A DNA stretch of 53,974 nt from Vibrio ordalii ATCC 33509 (GCA_000257205.1 AEZC01000066.1:1-53974); one strand, 5' to 3'. Counted from the stretch's first letter, positions 8,435 to 18,591 are shown. The notes: generated by a model from the letters alone, not told the origin. Numbers and translations: made by a program.

Positions 8435-10945
8435 TTATTTTTTCAGTGCAGCCTTCGACTCCAGCAGCGTATTTAAACATTCGCCAATCTGGCGTACATT
8501 TTCTGGGGCCAAGATATCTTCATGTGAACAATCAAACTGATGTTTAATCAACTGGCCGACAAAAGATTGCCAATGAGCATCAATATCATAACCATCTGGC
8601 ACCGTGCGCTGCGCCACGAAAAGGTGGGCCGGACCTTGATAATCAGACGTTTGTGCCTGTGCAAGTAGACGTACCGCATCTTCATAGTTAGCGGTAATCT
8701 CATTGAACATCGCCAAACGTTGCTCATCTAATTCAATATCGGTTAGCTCATTGATGGCCAGAAACTGCTCTTTTTCACGCTCAATTTCGTACTGCTCTTC
8801 TTCATCCATCGGGCCATCCCAGTTCTGACCTTCCGGTGGATAGGTATCCAGTAACCCTAAAAAGTGCACCTCTTCACCTTGTTGTTGAAGTTTCGCGGCC
8901 AATTTTTGTGCCACAATCCCGCCAAATGAATAGCCTAATAGATGATAAGGTCCAAATGGCTGTATCTCTCTTAAGATGGGTAATAAACGATCACACACTT
9001 CTTCCATCGTTTCACTGGTCGCCATCGCTCCGCCGGGCCGAGGTGATTGCAAACCATAAATGGGATAATGTCCTGTCAGATATTTAGGTAGCCCTGTGTA
9101 TTGCCAAGCAAAGCCAGAAGCAGAGTTGACGCAAAAAAGTGCTGGGCCACTTCCGGCACGGATAGGTAGTACTTCGCCAAAACCAGCTAAGGTGGGGTCG
9201 TTAAAAGCATCGTCATCCAGCAGCAAACTCGCCAGTTTCTCCACCGTAGGATTGACCATGATTTGACCCACTGTAACAGGTAGGTTTAACGCTCTTCGAA
9301 TATCTGCCGCTAGTTTCATCGCCAGCAGTGAATGCCCGCCGAGCGTAAAGAAGTCATCATCAGCAAACAGTGTTTCGACAGCCAATACTTGAGCAAATAG
9401 CGTCACCAATTGTGTTTCAAGGCCCGGATGAGCCTTGCGCCCTACCCGTGCCGCGACGTTATTTGGCCGCGGTAATGCTTTTTTATCTAGCTTGCCGTTG
9501 GCGCTAAGCGGATAGTGATCCAGTAACACGATAGCCGCGGGAACCATATGGGCTGGTAAATGTTCGGAAAGTTCAGCGCGTAGCTTCTCGCCATTCGTTA
9601 CGCTCATATCATGCGCGATGACGTAACCGATAATTTGCCGTTCATCAGCGCACAACATACTGGAATGAGTAGAGAGCGTCTGAGCACAGACCACCGCTTG
9701 TTTTACCGCAGGAAGCGCCTGTAATTCGCTTTCAATTTCACCCAGTTCCACACGCTGCCCGCGAATTTTTATCTGATCATCACTGCGTCCTAAATACTCA
9801 ATCGAGCCACACGCTAACCAACGTACGACATCACCAGTGCGGTACATTCGCTCGCCACAAGTAAACGGATTGGCGATAAACCGATCCGCCGTTAACGCAC
9901 TGCGATTAAAGTAACCGATGGCTAATTGCTCGCCAGCAAGATAGAGCTCGCCCGGTACACCGATTGGTACCGCTCTTAAAAAGCTATCGAGCACATAGAC
10001 TTGGGTGTTCCATACCGGTAAACCAATCGGTGCACTACGGCCAACGCTTGCGTTTAATGCCTCGCCGTAAGCTGGATAGTAAGTCACGTCAACCGCCGCT
10101 TCCGTCGGGCCGTACAAGTTATGCAGCGGTGCATTAATTCTACGTGCGTACTGATGGCAGAGCTCTTTCGCAAGCGCTTCACCTGAGCAAAATACTTGCT
10201 TGAGGCTTGGTGCTACGGTGAAACCCGTTGGGTGAGTTGCTTCAATTGAGGCCATGAAAGCAGCCAGCATTGAAGGTACAAAGTGCATCGTGGTCACGTG
10301 ATAATCGTCAATTATTTGCAATAACCATTCAGGGTCTTTATGCGCTTCAGCCGGAGCCATCACTAAACTCGCCCCTTCCAGCAAGGGCCAGAAAAACTCC
10401 CACACGGAGACATCAAAACTGCACGGCGTTTTTTGCAATACCACATCATCAGAGCTCAAAGGATATTGGTGCTGCATCCACTTCAATCGGTTGACAATCG
10501 CTTGATGAGAAACCAACACCCCTTTTAGGTTACCCGTAGAACCTGAAGTGTAAAGCAAGTAGGCCGCATTTGAGGGGGTAAGCCCATCTGCGCGGCTCTG
10601 CCGCTCTGCGCGCACGGGGGCTGGTAACTTATCCAACAACAATAGTGTCGCTAAACCTTCAAAACGTGAGGTGAATGAAGAGCAAGTGATGATCAGCGCA
10701 GGCTTAGCATCATTGATCATGTAGGCTAAGCGCTCATCCGGATAGCCAACATCCAACGGTAAATAAGCCGCACCACATTCAATAATACTGTAGATCGCCA
10801 AGCTCAAGGTTGCGCTGCGTGGCAAGGCAACAGCAACAATATCCCCGGCCTTAACACCTTGCTGAAGCAGCAAATCGGCAATGGCGGCCACCTGCTCAGC
10901 CAGTGCTTGATAGGTAAAACGGTGCTCACTATCAATTAAAGCCAA
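8435..10945 (-). CDS. vabF: NRPS VabF, C-terminal piece (A2-PCP2-TE), split off by frameshift
   Basis: This holds the second NRPS module without its condensation domain: an adenylation domain (about residues 1-500), a carrier domain with the phosphopantetheine serine in FFTLGGHSLLAMKLA, and a thioesterase with the nucleophile in LLGYSFGGIVAQ. Pocket residues, read by hand against EntF (FDVSVWEFFW, HFVPS, CSGEAL, GPTEAAVDVTYYP), match the serine code. The frame opens only at a TTG at 10945, within the 20-bp duplication. The true upstream sequence is in the other frame, where HQLAL joins IDSEHRFTYQAL once one copy is removed. As sequenced, this is most likely the untranslated or poorly translated tail of a broken gene. 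Removing one repeat copy gives one 2828-aa protein with the N-terminal piece. Confidence 0.9.
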   Translation of the reverse strand: MALIDSEHRFTYQALAEQVAAIADLLLQQGVKAGDIVAVALPRSATLSLAIYSIIECGAAYLPLDVGYPDERLAYMINDAKPALIITCSSFTSRFEGLATLLLLDKLPAPVRAERQSRADGLTPSNAAYLLYTSGSTGNLKGVLVSHQAIVNRLKWMQHQYPLSSDDVVLQKTPCSFDVSVWEFFWPLLEGASLVMAPAEAHKDPEWLLQIIDDYHVTTMHFVPSMLAAFMASIEATHPTGFTVAPSLKQVFCSGEALAKELCHQYARRINAPLHNLYGPTEAAVDVTYYPAYGEALNASVGRSAPIGLPVWNTQVYVLDSFLRAVPIGVPGELYLAGEQLAIGYFNRSALTADRFIANPFTCGERMYRTGDVVRWLACGSIEYLGRSDDQIKIRGQRVELGEIESELQALPAVKQAVVCAQTLSTHSSMLCADERQIIGYVIAHDMSVTNGEKLRAELSEHLPAHMVPAAIVLLDHYPLSANGKLDKKALPRPNNVAARVGRKAHPGLETQLVTLFAQVLAVETLFADDDFFTLGGHSLLAMKLAADIRRALNLPVTVGQIMVNPTVEKLASLLLDDDAFNDPTLAGFGEVLPIRAGSGPALFCVNSASGFAWQYTGLPKYLTGHYPIYGLQSPRPGGAMATSETMEEVCDRLLPILREIQPFGPYHLLGYSFGGIVAQKLAAKLQQQGEEVHFLGLLDTYPPEGQNWDGPMDEEEQYEIEREKEQFLAINELTDIELDEQRLAMFNEITANYEDAVRLLAQAQTSDYQGPAHLFVAQRTVPDGYDIDAHWQSFVGQLIKHQFDCSHEDILAPENVRQIGECLNTLLESKAALKK

Positions 10946-13900
10946 CTGATGTGGAGTAAAGCCAACTGATGTGGAGAACGTTGTTGCTGCGTGATCATCA
11001 AATCACGCAGTGTCGTGCGTTCAACGGCGGTTTTGGTCTGGTTGACGCGTTGCTGCAATTCAATTTCGCCACTTAACCGCAGCTCCCATTCAGCGAAAGG
11101 CTTATCACTCGAAACCATAAACTCATCCAGCATTTGCTCAAATCGTTGTACGATCTGTTTTGCTACGCCGACTCGGTCTCGATATTCAAACAGGATATGC
11201 AGTTGCTCTCCCGGTAAGACGAGAATGGTTAATGGATAATGGGTATAGCCACGATTGTGGATAGCCATTAATTTCGCGCCGCTAAAGTCTTGCTGGTACC
11301 AACGGCTATGATCTGGATAGTTTTCGACCACCAACAAAGTATCAAAGAGTGTTTTTCCGCCCACCAGTTGCTGGATCTCACCCAAGCCAAGTTCATCGTG
11401 CTCCAGTAATTGGATTTGGATCGCTTGGTGCGCTTTTAATTGTTCACTCAAACTAAGGTGAGGTTGCAGTGTCACACGCACCGGCACAGTATTACTGAAT
11501 AACCCTATCTGTTCATCAATACCGGCAATACGGCTGAACCGACCAGAGATTGGCGTACCAAAAACCACCTCTTCGCGGCCCGTCATGCTGGCGAGAATAC
11601 TCGCCCAAAGGCCTTGCATTAAGGTGCTCATGGTTAAGCCATGATGTCGTAAACACTGATTTAACTGATCCGTTTTATGCTTTGATAGCCATAACTGATG
11701 CTCGTTAACTTCCTCGCTAAGCGGAATATCATCAAAAGCCATACACGGCTGGACATCCGCTAATACTTTGCACCAAAGCTCGGTCGCAACGGTTTTATCA
11801 CGCTGCGTTAGCTGGCTCACAACATGAGCATAGCCGACGGTTACCGGAGGTAAATTCGAGACCCCTTGGGCGTATGCACTGAGAAAGTCATTCAATAAAA
11901 TCGGCGTTGACCAGCCATCGACTACCAGATGATGTGCTGAAAGGAGCAGTGTACTTTGCTGATCACCATGAAAAATCAACTGGGCCTGCAATAAGCTGTG
12001 GGTAGGATCGTTAAGGTCAAACTGGCGGCTTAGCTCTTGCTTCTCTAACTGATCAATCAACGCGCTTTGCTCATCACCACTCATGTTGGTTATGTCATAA
12101 CGTGTCAGTGGCCAGCTTGGGTTAACCTGCGTCATCACCTGTACGGTGCGCCCCAATATCGAACTATCAAATCGAGCGAGCAACTGCGGATGACGCCTAA
12201 TCACCGCATTAAGCGCTTCGCTCACGCGATGTTCAGACAGTTGACCTTGGAAAGTAAGACGCGTGGTGGAGTTATAACTGCTATTTTTATCCCCTAATTG
12301 AGATTGGAACAGTAATCCTTCTTGCAAAGGCAATGCTGGCAGTACATCCGCTAACTTGCCATGGTGGTGTTGCAATAGGCTCGCTTGTCGCAATGTGATT
12401 CCCGGCTCGGTATAGTCAGCAGGCACAGAGAGGTCCAACTCAGCACTATCGCCAACTTGTAGCGCTTGCTGTATTTTGAGCAGCTCACTTTCAATCTGTT
12501 GGCTCAGCGACACCATTTCCTGTTGGCTGAGCAGATGAGCATTCCAAGACCAGTTGAGCACCAATCGCGGCGTTACCGATTCTTCGACGAAAATATTTAG
12601 CTCTAAGGGATGCTGCAATGCCCGTTCACTGTTTAAGGTGACAGCAAATGTATCGGCAAACTGCCCACTATATTGCTGTGGTGACCACTGACCATCGCTG
12701 CTTTGGAAACGGCCAAGGTAATTAAACAGCAGTGACGGTTGGCGTGTATTCGCCAGCGTGCGTAACTCATCTCGATACGGATTATCAAGATAGCGCAGCA
12801 CCATATAACCTAGCCCTTTATCTTTCACACTGCGCTTACTTTGCTTCACTTCACGTAATAGCTCGCGGTAATCACCCTGCTTTGGCACGCTAATGATCAA
12901 CGGATATTCGGTGGTAAACCACCCTAGGGTTTGATTGAGATCGATCCCCTCTTTACACTCTTCACGGCCATGAGATTCGACGTTCACTTTAATCTCTTCA
13001 CACCCATAAAGTCTTGCGATCGCCCCCGTGACCGCGGCTAATAGCACCTCTTCAATATCGAGATTCGTCTGGTGTGTGGGTAATTCCAATAACGGCTGCG
13101 TAACGGCATGAGAGAGTGGCGTACGCCAATGCGCCATGCGTATTTTATCGACAGGATCCTTGATGGGAGCAACAGCACGCTGTGCCTGCGCTCGCCAAAA
13201 TGGCATTTGCGCAGCAGCGACCGCTAAATGTTGATACAGCGCTTTTGACCAACAATGGATACCGGTAACCTCCTCAGAAATCACCGCCACTTCACCTGTG
13301 ACTTGTGCTTGAGTTAATGCCTGCAACTGCGGAAGCAATATTCGCCAAGAGACACCATCGATAAGGAAATGGTGAGCAAGGATCATGAGACTTTTACGCC
13401 CACTGCGCTCCGTTATCATCATCAAGCGTAATAGCTGACCCGATGATATTGACATCGACTGACTGCGCTGGCTAAACAGACTGTCCAACACGGGGCCATC
13501 TAGCCTCTCAACCGAAACCGATTCTACCCAGTTTTTTACATCAAGATTTTGCAGCGCCTCAATATGGTATTGCTGCTCTTTTTGGACCAAGCGACATACG
13601 GAATGGTTGGCGACCAGTTGCACTAAACTGGCTTGTAAGTGCGCTAATTGGGTTTCGCTTTCCACCTCAACAAGCACACTTTGCACATAACTGGTTGTAT
13701 TAGAAAATGTCTCCTCAAACCATTGCCACATAGGTAGAGGCCGGATAATGCCTTCTTGTTTCTCGCGCTGTTGTTGCTGTAGTGGCACCATTTGGCTCGC
13801 CATCATACCCAGTTGACGGGCTGCAAAAATAGCTTTGGGTCGTAGATCATAGCCCGCCGTTCGCAATCGCGTCCCAAGGCTCATTGCCGAAATACTGTCC

Positions 13901-16900
13901 CCGCCTAGGTTAAAGAAGTCATCTGACATTCCTACGTCACTGACACCGAGTAACTCGGTGATCGCATCACATAACAACTGCTCTGGTTGGGTTATTGGGG
14001 CCACGCGTTTGCTACGTGTGCCTGCCGAGTACTTAGGGAGCGCTTTTCTATCGATTTTCCCATTCACATTCAAAGAGAAAGCATCCAAGATCATCACATT
14101 GGCAGGCTGCATATAGTCAGGCAGCGCCTGTGCGATAAGACTTTGCAGTCTTTGCTCTGTGAACGCGGATTGAACTGACTCACCCTGAGCCCCTTTTTCC
14201 AAAGTACAGTAAGCCAATAAACGATGAGTATCGCCAACAGGCTCTGCCACGACTACCGTCGTATTAACACCATCAATCGCATTAATAGCGCTTTCTACAT
14301 CGCCCAATTCAATACGAAAACCGCGAATTTTGATTTGGTGATCACACCGGCCAACAAAATCCAGTAGCCCATTGTCTCGCCACTTCACCAAATCACCAGT
14401 GCGGTACATTATCTTGCCATACGCAAAGGGGTTCGCCACAAAACGTTCTGCTGTCATACTTGGCTGGTTGAGGTAGCCCTTTGCTAACCCCGCACCCGAT
14501 AAATAAAGCTCACCCACCTCACCAATAGCGACAGGCTCTAAATTTTCATCAAGCACGTAAACACAAGCACCGGCAATGGGTCGACCAATGACAGGCGATG
14601 CATCTGCATCAAGCGAAGCGCTGAGCGCATCAACCGTAAATTCGGTTGGTCCATAAAAATTTTCCACCAGCAGTTCGGGAAACTCACTCACACGGGACCA
14701 AAGCTTTTGTGGTATGGCTTCACTACCAATCAAAACTAACGTTGGCACGTGAGCGTTCGTCATCAACCCACTATCGAGCATTTGATCAAACAGTAAAGGC
14801 GGTAAATCAAGAGCATCGATATTATCTTCAGCAACATACTGAACCAGTTCGTAGGCGTCTTTCCGTTGTTCATCGTCATACAAATACATAGTATGGCCAG
14901 ACAACATCCAGAGTACTTGCTCCCAAGAAGCATCGAAGGAGAATGACGTCGTATGCGCCGCACGAACAGTAATAGCTTGTTCTGGTAACTGACGACGTGT
15001 CGCCAGTTTGCTGATGGCCGCAGAAAAAATCGAACCTTGATGAGAGCGCAGTAAATTCAACAGCGCTCCATGTGTGTTCATGACCCCTTTAGGCTGGCCA
15101 GTCGACCCAGAAGTAAAGATGATATAAGCCACATCGCCGTGGCTGATCGTCGGTTTGGGTTGTGGCGCGGTGTGAATGCGAGCCAATTCAGGAAGAGCAA
15201 TAAACCTAGGAACGTAGCTTATCGATGAATAAGCCATGTTTTGCTCATTCTCCTCCACAACTAAGCACCAAGGGCGTGCTTGTTCAACAATCGATTCAAT
15301 ACGTTCTATGGGATAATCAAGATCGATAGGCAGGTAAATCGCACCCGCTCGCAAAATCGCTAGCATAGTCACGACGCTTTCAGGCCCACGTCGTAACGCG
15401 ACACCGGCAATATCACCTTGGCGCAAGCCCGCGGTAATCAGTTGATCCGCTCGAGTTTCAATGAGGTGATTGAAGGCATCAAATGTCCAACGCTGCTGTT
15501 TAAACACCAAGGCATCTTCGTTTGGCTTGCTCTCAACCGTCTGCTGCCATACATCCAGCACAGTTTGCTCTGTTTCATGTTCATGTTGTGGCCCCACCGA
15601 CCACAAAGTAATCTGCTGCTTCTCGCTCGGCGGGATTAACTCTACCAAATCAAGTGGCTGTGTTGGATGGTTGGCAATCTGCTCTACCATCGCAACGAAA
15701 CGAGCGGCATGAAGTTCTAATGACTCTTGGCTATATTTGGTGCTGTTGGCCGTGATATTAACACTCAGTGTCTGACCATCGAGCACTGGCGAAAATTCAA
15801 TCTCATCAATCGGACCTGCCGAGAGGATATGTGTCTCAGTCTCTACGCCAGATAAACTCAATGCAGCGTCAAAGGGTTTAAAGTTGAGTATCGGGCCATA
15901 GAGCGGCTGGCCTACTAATCCCAAATCACGCTGGATCTGCTCAGCGTCATACATCTGGTGGCGACGAACTTGGCGGATGGTTTTATTCATCTCTCGCGCC
16001 ACATCAATAATGCTCATTTGTGGATGAAGTGACAGCGCCACCGGCAGTACATTCACTACCGCACCAGCGGCACAAGTGGCGGCATTGCCCATTCGGCGCA
16101 TAAAGGGGACACCCACACACACTTGCTCTTGCCCAGAATGTAAATGGAGATAAGCAAATACCATCGCCATCGCAAGCTCGGCGGGTAACAACTGTGGACT
16201 ATAGCGAGTTAACCACTCTCCACCGATTAATGGCACGGTGTGAGTGATCGTGCTCGATGATGTATTGGCTGCGCTACCTGTGGTGAGCGAAATAACATTG
16301 GGTAAATGAGCCGCTTGCGTTTGCCAAAAGTCATACGCCTGCTGGCGCGCTGCCGAGTCTAAAAATTGCTGATATTCTTGAATTACATTACTAAAAGCGC
16401 TGAACTCTTGAGGTTTCGCAGCGCCAATCCGCCAATGGTTATAAAGTTGGCAGATGTATTGACTGATGGCATTCACGCTGAACCCATCCACGTCAATATG
16501 ATGGTAACGTTGATACCAAAACCATTGCGGTGCATTGCTTGAACCAACATCAATTAAACAGTGTCGGAAACGCCTCTTTCTTGCTGAAATGTCCAACCGC
16601 TGCGCAAGATCGTGCTTCATCCACTCCCGAGCCGACTCTTCTGGCAAGGCGGCTTGTGAAAAGTCGAGGATTTCAAGCCACTGCCCTTCTTCATCCGCTG
16701 GATAAAACTGCTGCCTCACGCTGCCATCGCGCTCTAGATAATGGCAGTGGAGGGAATCAACGCCTTGCAAGCCGATGGCTACCGCGTTTGAAAATAACTC
16801 AATATCGATTTGACCTTGAATCACCACGTAGTGGGCAACATTAAATTGCTCTGGATTGGGCATCATCTGCTCGGCAAACCAAATACCTTGCTGTGTGCCG

Positions 16901-16941
16901 ATAAGAGGCCACTGATCCTCTTGCACTGATGAGTTGTGCAT
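10936..16941 (-). CDS. vabF: NRPS VabF, N-terminal piece (C1-A1-PCP1-E-C2), truncated by frameshift
   Basis: Non-ribosomal peptide synthetase, about 2001 aa before a premature TAA at 10936-10938. Domain order: condensation (RYHHIDVDG) taking DHB from VabB; adenylation (IIFTSGSTGQPKGVM, FYGPTEFTVDA); carrier with GGDSIS; epimerisation (AHHFLIDGVSWRIL, ESHGREE, FNYLGRF); a second condensation domain (AHHLVVDGWS); then the first residues of A2 before the frame is lost (RSPHQLALLHISWL). Hand alignment of A1 to GrsA puts Glu at position 239 and Asp at 278, an acidic pocket suitable for arginine. This fits DHB-D-Arg-L-Ser (vanchrobactin). I chose ATG 16941, with AGGA 8 bases upstream; ATG 16965 is also possible. 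Without A2 and TE it could not finish or release a product. Confidence 0.92.
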   Translation of the reverse strand: MHNSSVQEDQWPLIGTQQGIWFAEQMMPNPEQFNVAHYVVIQGQIDIELFSNAVAIGLQGVDSLHCHYLERDGSVRQQFYPADEEGQWLEILDFSQAALPEESAREWMKHDLAQRLDISARKRRFRHCLIDVGSSNAPQWFWYQRYHHIDVDGFSVNAISQYICQLYNHWRIGAAKPQEFSAFSNVIQEYQQFLDSAARQQAYDFWQTQAAHLPNVISLTTGSAANTSSSTITHTVPLIGGEWLTRYSPQLLPAELAMAMVFAYLHLHSGQEQVCVGVPFMRRMGNAATCAAGAVVNVLPVALSLHPQMSIIDVAREMNKTIRQVRRHQMYDAEQIQRDLGLVGQPLYGPILNFKPFDAALSLSGVETETHILSAGPIDEIEFSPVLDGQTLSVNITANSTKYSQESLELHAARFVAMVEQIANHPTQPLDLVELIPPSEKQQITLWSVGPQHEHETEQTVLDVWQQTVESKPNEDALVFKQQRWTFDAFNHLIETRADQLITAGLRQGDIAGVALRRGPESVVTMLAILRAGAIYLPIDLDYPIERIESIVEQARPWCLVVEENEQNMAYSSISYVPRFIALPELARIHTAPQPKPTISHGDVAYIIFTSGSTGQPKGVMNTHGALLNLLRSHQGSIFSAAISKLATRRQLPEQAITVRAAHTTSFSFDASWEQVLWMLSGHTMYLYDDEQRKDAYELVQYVAEDNIDALDLPPLLFDQMLDSGLMTNAHVPTLVLIGSEAIPQKLWSRVSEFPELLVENFYGPTEFTVDALSASLDADASPVIGRPIAGACVYVLDENLEPVAIGEVGELYLSGAGLAKGYLNQPSMTAERFVANPFAYGKIMYRTGDLVKWRDNGLLDFVGRCDHQIKIRGFRIELGDVESAINAIDGVNTTVVVAEPVGDTHRLLAYCTLEKGAQGESVQSAFTEQRLQSLIAQALPDYMQPANVMILDAFSLNVNGKIDRKALPKYSAGTRSKRVAPITQPEQLLCDAITELLGVSDVGMSDDFFNLGGDSISAMSLGTRLRTAGYDLRPKAIFAARQLGMMASQMVPLQQQQREKQEGIIRPLPMWQWFEETFSNTTSYVQSVLVEVESETQLAHLQASLVQLVANHSVCRLVQKEQQYHIEALQNLDVKNWVESVSVERLDGPVLDSLFSQRSQSMSISSGQLLRLMMITERSGRKSLMILAHHFLIDGVSWRILLPQLQALTQAQVTGEVAVISEEVTGIHCWSKALYQHLAVAAAQMPFWRAQAQRAVAPIKDPVDKIRMAHWRTPLSHAVTQPLLELPTHQTNLDIEEVLLAAVTGAIARLYGCEEIKVNVESHGREECKEGIDLNQTLGWFTTEYPLIISVPKQGDYRELLREVKQSKRSVKDKGLGYMVLRYLDNPYRDELRTLANTRQPSLLFNYLGRFQSSDGQWSPQQYSGQFADTFAVTLNSERALQHPLELNIFVEESVTPRLVLNWSWNAHLLSQQEMVSLSQQIESELLKIQQALQVGDSAELDLSVPADYTEPGITLRQASLLQHHHGKLADVLPALPLQEGLLFQSQLGDKNSSYNSTTRLTFQGQLSEHRVSEALNAVIRRHPQLLARFDSSILGRTVQVMTQVNPSWPLTRYDITNMSGDEQSALIDQLEKQELSRQFDLNDPTHSLLQAQLIFHGDQQSTLLLSAHHLVVDGWSTPILLNDFLSAYAQGVSNLPPVTVGYAHVVSQLTQRDKTVATELWCKVLADVQPCMAFDDIPLSEEVNEHQLWLSKHKTDQLNQCLRHHGLTMSTLMQGLWASILASMTGREEVVFGTPISGRFSRIAGIDEQIGLFSNTVPVRVTLQPHLSLSEQLKAHQAIQIQLLEHDELGLGEIQQLVGGKTLFDTLLVVENYPDHSRWYQQDFSGAKLMAIHNRGYTHYPLTILVLPGEQLHILFEYRDRVGVAKQIVQRFEQMLDEFMVSSDKPFAEWELRLSGEIELQQRVNQTKTAVERTTLRDLMITQQQRSPHQLALLHISWL
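10937..10976. repeat. perfect 20-bp tandem duplication inside vabF
   Basis: The unit taaagccaactgatgtggag occurs twice head to tail, at 10937-10956 and 10957-10976, with no mismatch. Twenty bases is not a multiple of three, so the second copy shifts the vabF frame and creates the stop at 10936-10938. Deleting one copy joins the two open frames exactly, 16941 to 8435, at the normal start of an adenylation domain. Confidence 0.97.
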
Positions 16942-17046
16942 CTCTTTATTCCTAACAAAAGTCATTGCCTATGTCCCTTTTTGTTACCCCGCTTAACAAG
17001 CATGAATGAACAGCGCCGCTATTGCAGGAGTCAAAACTCGTTTGGT

Positions 17047-17241
17047 TTAAGCTCGAATATCTAACCACTGAGCTTCGATGTAGTTGCAACACTCTTGTTT
17101 TGACCTCGGTCCAAGGATGGCTTGCCAACCAGCGGGAATGGCTTTGAATTCTGGCCATAAACTGTATTGATTATGCGAATTGATCAGCACTAAAAATTGA
17201 TGCTTAGATTCATCAAAAGGGTTGATGTATTTTTCTGACAT
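17047..17241 (-). CDS. MbtH-like protein
   Basis: Small NRPS helper, 64 aa, that binds and activates adenylation domains. Family hallmarks: NPFD near the start, the NSHNQYSLWPEF stretch, PAGWQ, and a C-terminal YIEAQWLDIR. It lies 21 bp after vabH and about 105 bp before the chosen vabF start on the same strand, so it should be cotranscribed with both. A longer overlapping frame (to 17158) in another phase is a shadow. Confidence 0.93.
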   Translation of the reverse strand: MSEKYINPFDESKHQFLVLINSHNQYSLWPEFKAIPAGWQAILGPRSKQECCNYIEAQWLDIRA

Positions 17242-17262
17242 ATTTCTCTCTACCGCTGAAAA

Positions 17263-18591
17263 TTAAAGATAAGGTTCTAAAACATATGACAAGCCATCGA
17301 TGATCCCGCCGCGCCAACAGAGTCGATCGTGACCGCCGTCAAACAGACGAAATTGAATTCGATGTTGTTGTGAAGCCAATTGTTGGTATAGATCTCGACT
17401 TAAATCGATCATGATGTCTTCGCCGCTACCCACTTCGAGGAAAAGCGCAAGACGTGAATTGGCACCTAAACCTTGATGTACCTCTTGGCTCATTTTGCTT
17501 AATCGCGAGTCGCTTTTCGCTGGACAATATTCACTGGGGGGTTTAACGATCGAGAAATCGGGCCACCAAAATGAACCCGATTGACAAACCACAGAACCGA
17601 ATCGCTGCGGCCAGTGTAATGCTGCGTACATTGCCGCTAAGCCTCCTAAACTCTGGCCTACGATCACCGTTTGGTCTGCATCGCGGGTTACTCTGACGCG
17701 CTCGTTAATCGAGGGGAGTAACTCCTCCATCACGGCTTGCCAAAACACCGTATTACAGCTGAGATCATCACTGCGTTGTTGAGCGCTAATTTCATCAATC
17801 AACACATAGAGCGCCGCTGGAAGCTTTCCACTGTGGGTCGCCTGTGAAAGAGCCTCATAAACCGGCATCGATTGAGACCAAAAACGGCCATCCAGCATCA
17901 ACACCAAGGGTAACAACTCAGTGGTGGGTCTTTGCGCGGTCGAATAAAGCCAAATCTCGCGCGATGTACCGAGCAAAGTGCTGCGCCAAGTGAAGGTCGA
18001 ATCGGCAACTTTGAAGCACTGACCTTGCGCTGAATCGAAACCGAGCCACTCTGTTTGCGTAAGCGCTTTAGGCATATGACAAGGTGTTTTCGCGCGCCCC
18101 CACTCGCATTTTGACAAATCATTTTGAGCCAGTGGATCAGCGCAACTCAGTGGAAAAATGGAGCGTAGCCATTGCCGATGTTGGTGGCGCATTGCATCAT
18201 ATGAACCTTGGTAACTCGGCTGCACTAACGCTTCTGGGACAGGAATAAAAGAGTACCCTCCTCGCCAACTCGGTTTGACGCTATCGATATAAAACCACAC
18301 ATCGGTATTATCGATATGAGTAAACTTCGCCATCGAAAAACTGTGATGATCGGTGACACCATTAATATCAACGTAGATCGCTTTATTTGCGGCCACACTC
18401 TGCTTCGGCTCACGCCATAAAAAAAGCAACTTTGCATATTCACCATTTATTTCAATCATATAAGGCATGCCGAACGATTGAACATGTGCCCACCAAGGCT
18501 CGTCACCAATAGAGCCGCCCTCTTGAATAAAACGGACCAACACCTCATTGAGCTCAACCCTCTCTTGTAAGCTCTCCTGATTAACAGCCAT
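17263..18591 (-). CDS. vabH: siderophore esterase (Fes/IroD-like)
   Basis: Alpha/beta-hydrolase of the enterochelin esterase family, 442 aa. The N-terminal domain (about 1-190) resembles the Fes N-terminus (GDEPWWAHVQSFG, VWFYIDSVKPSWRGGYSF). The catalytic domain has the nucleophile in VGQSLGGLAAMYAA and a His in GGHDRLCWRGG. No signal peptide, so it is cytoplasmic. In enterobactin systems such enzymes cut the ferric siderophore to release iron. For a linear DHB-Arg-Ser product the role is less obvious, perhaps acting on ester-linked by-products or other catecholates. ATG 18591 has GGGGTGG 8 bases upstream. The in-frame GTG at 18603 is less likely. It is the first gene of the leftward vabH-mbtH-vabF-vabS transcript. 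Confidence 0.87.
   Translation of the reverse strand: MAVNQESLQERVELNEVLVRFIQEGGSIGDEPWWAHVQSFGMPYMIEINGEYAKLLFLWREPKQSVAANKAIYVDINGVTDHHSFSMAKFTHIDNTDVWFYIDSVKPSWRGGYSFIPVPEALVQPSYQGSYDAMRHQHRQWLRSIFPLSCADPLAQNDLSKCEWGRAKTPCHMPKALTQTEWLGFDSAQGQCFKVADSTFTWRSTLLGTSREIWLYSTAQRPTTELLPLVLMLDGRFWSQSMPVYEALSQATHSGKLPAALYVLIDEISAQQRSDDLSCNTVFWQAVMEELLPSINERVRVTRDADQTVIVGQSLGGLAAMYAALHWPQRFGSVVCQSGSFWWPDFSIVKPPSEYCPAKSDSRLSKMSQEVHQGLGANSRLALFLEVGSGEDIMIDLSRDLYQQLASQQHRIQFRLFDGGHDRLCWRGGIIDGLSYVLEPYL

Noticed and set aside
10936..10945. Natural split of VabF into two cooperating NRPS proteins with overlapping stop and start
   Set aside because: The break falls at the first residues of an adenylation domain, no docking domains are seen, the only start is a TTG, and a perfect duplication explains the shift.
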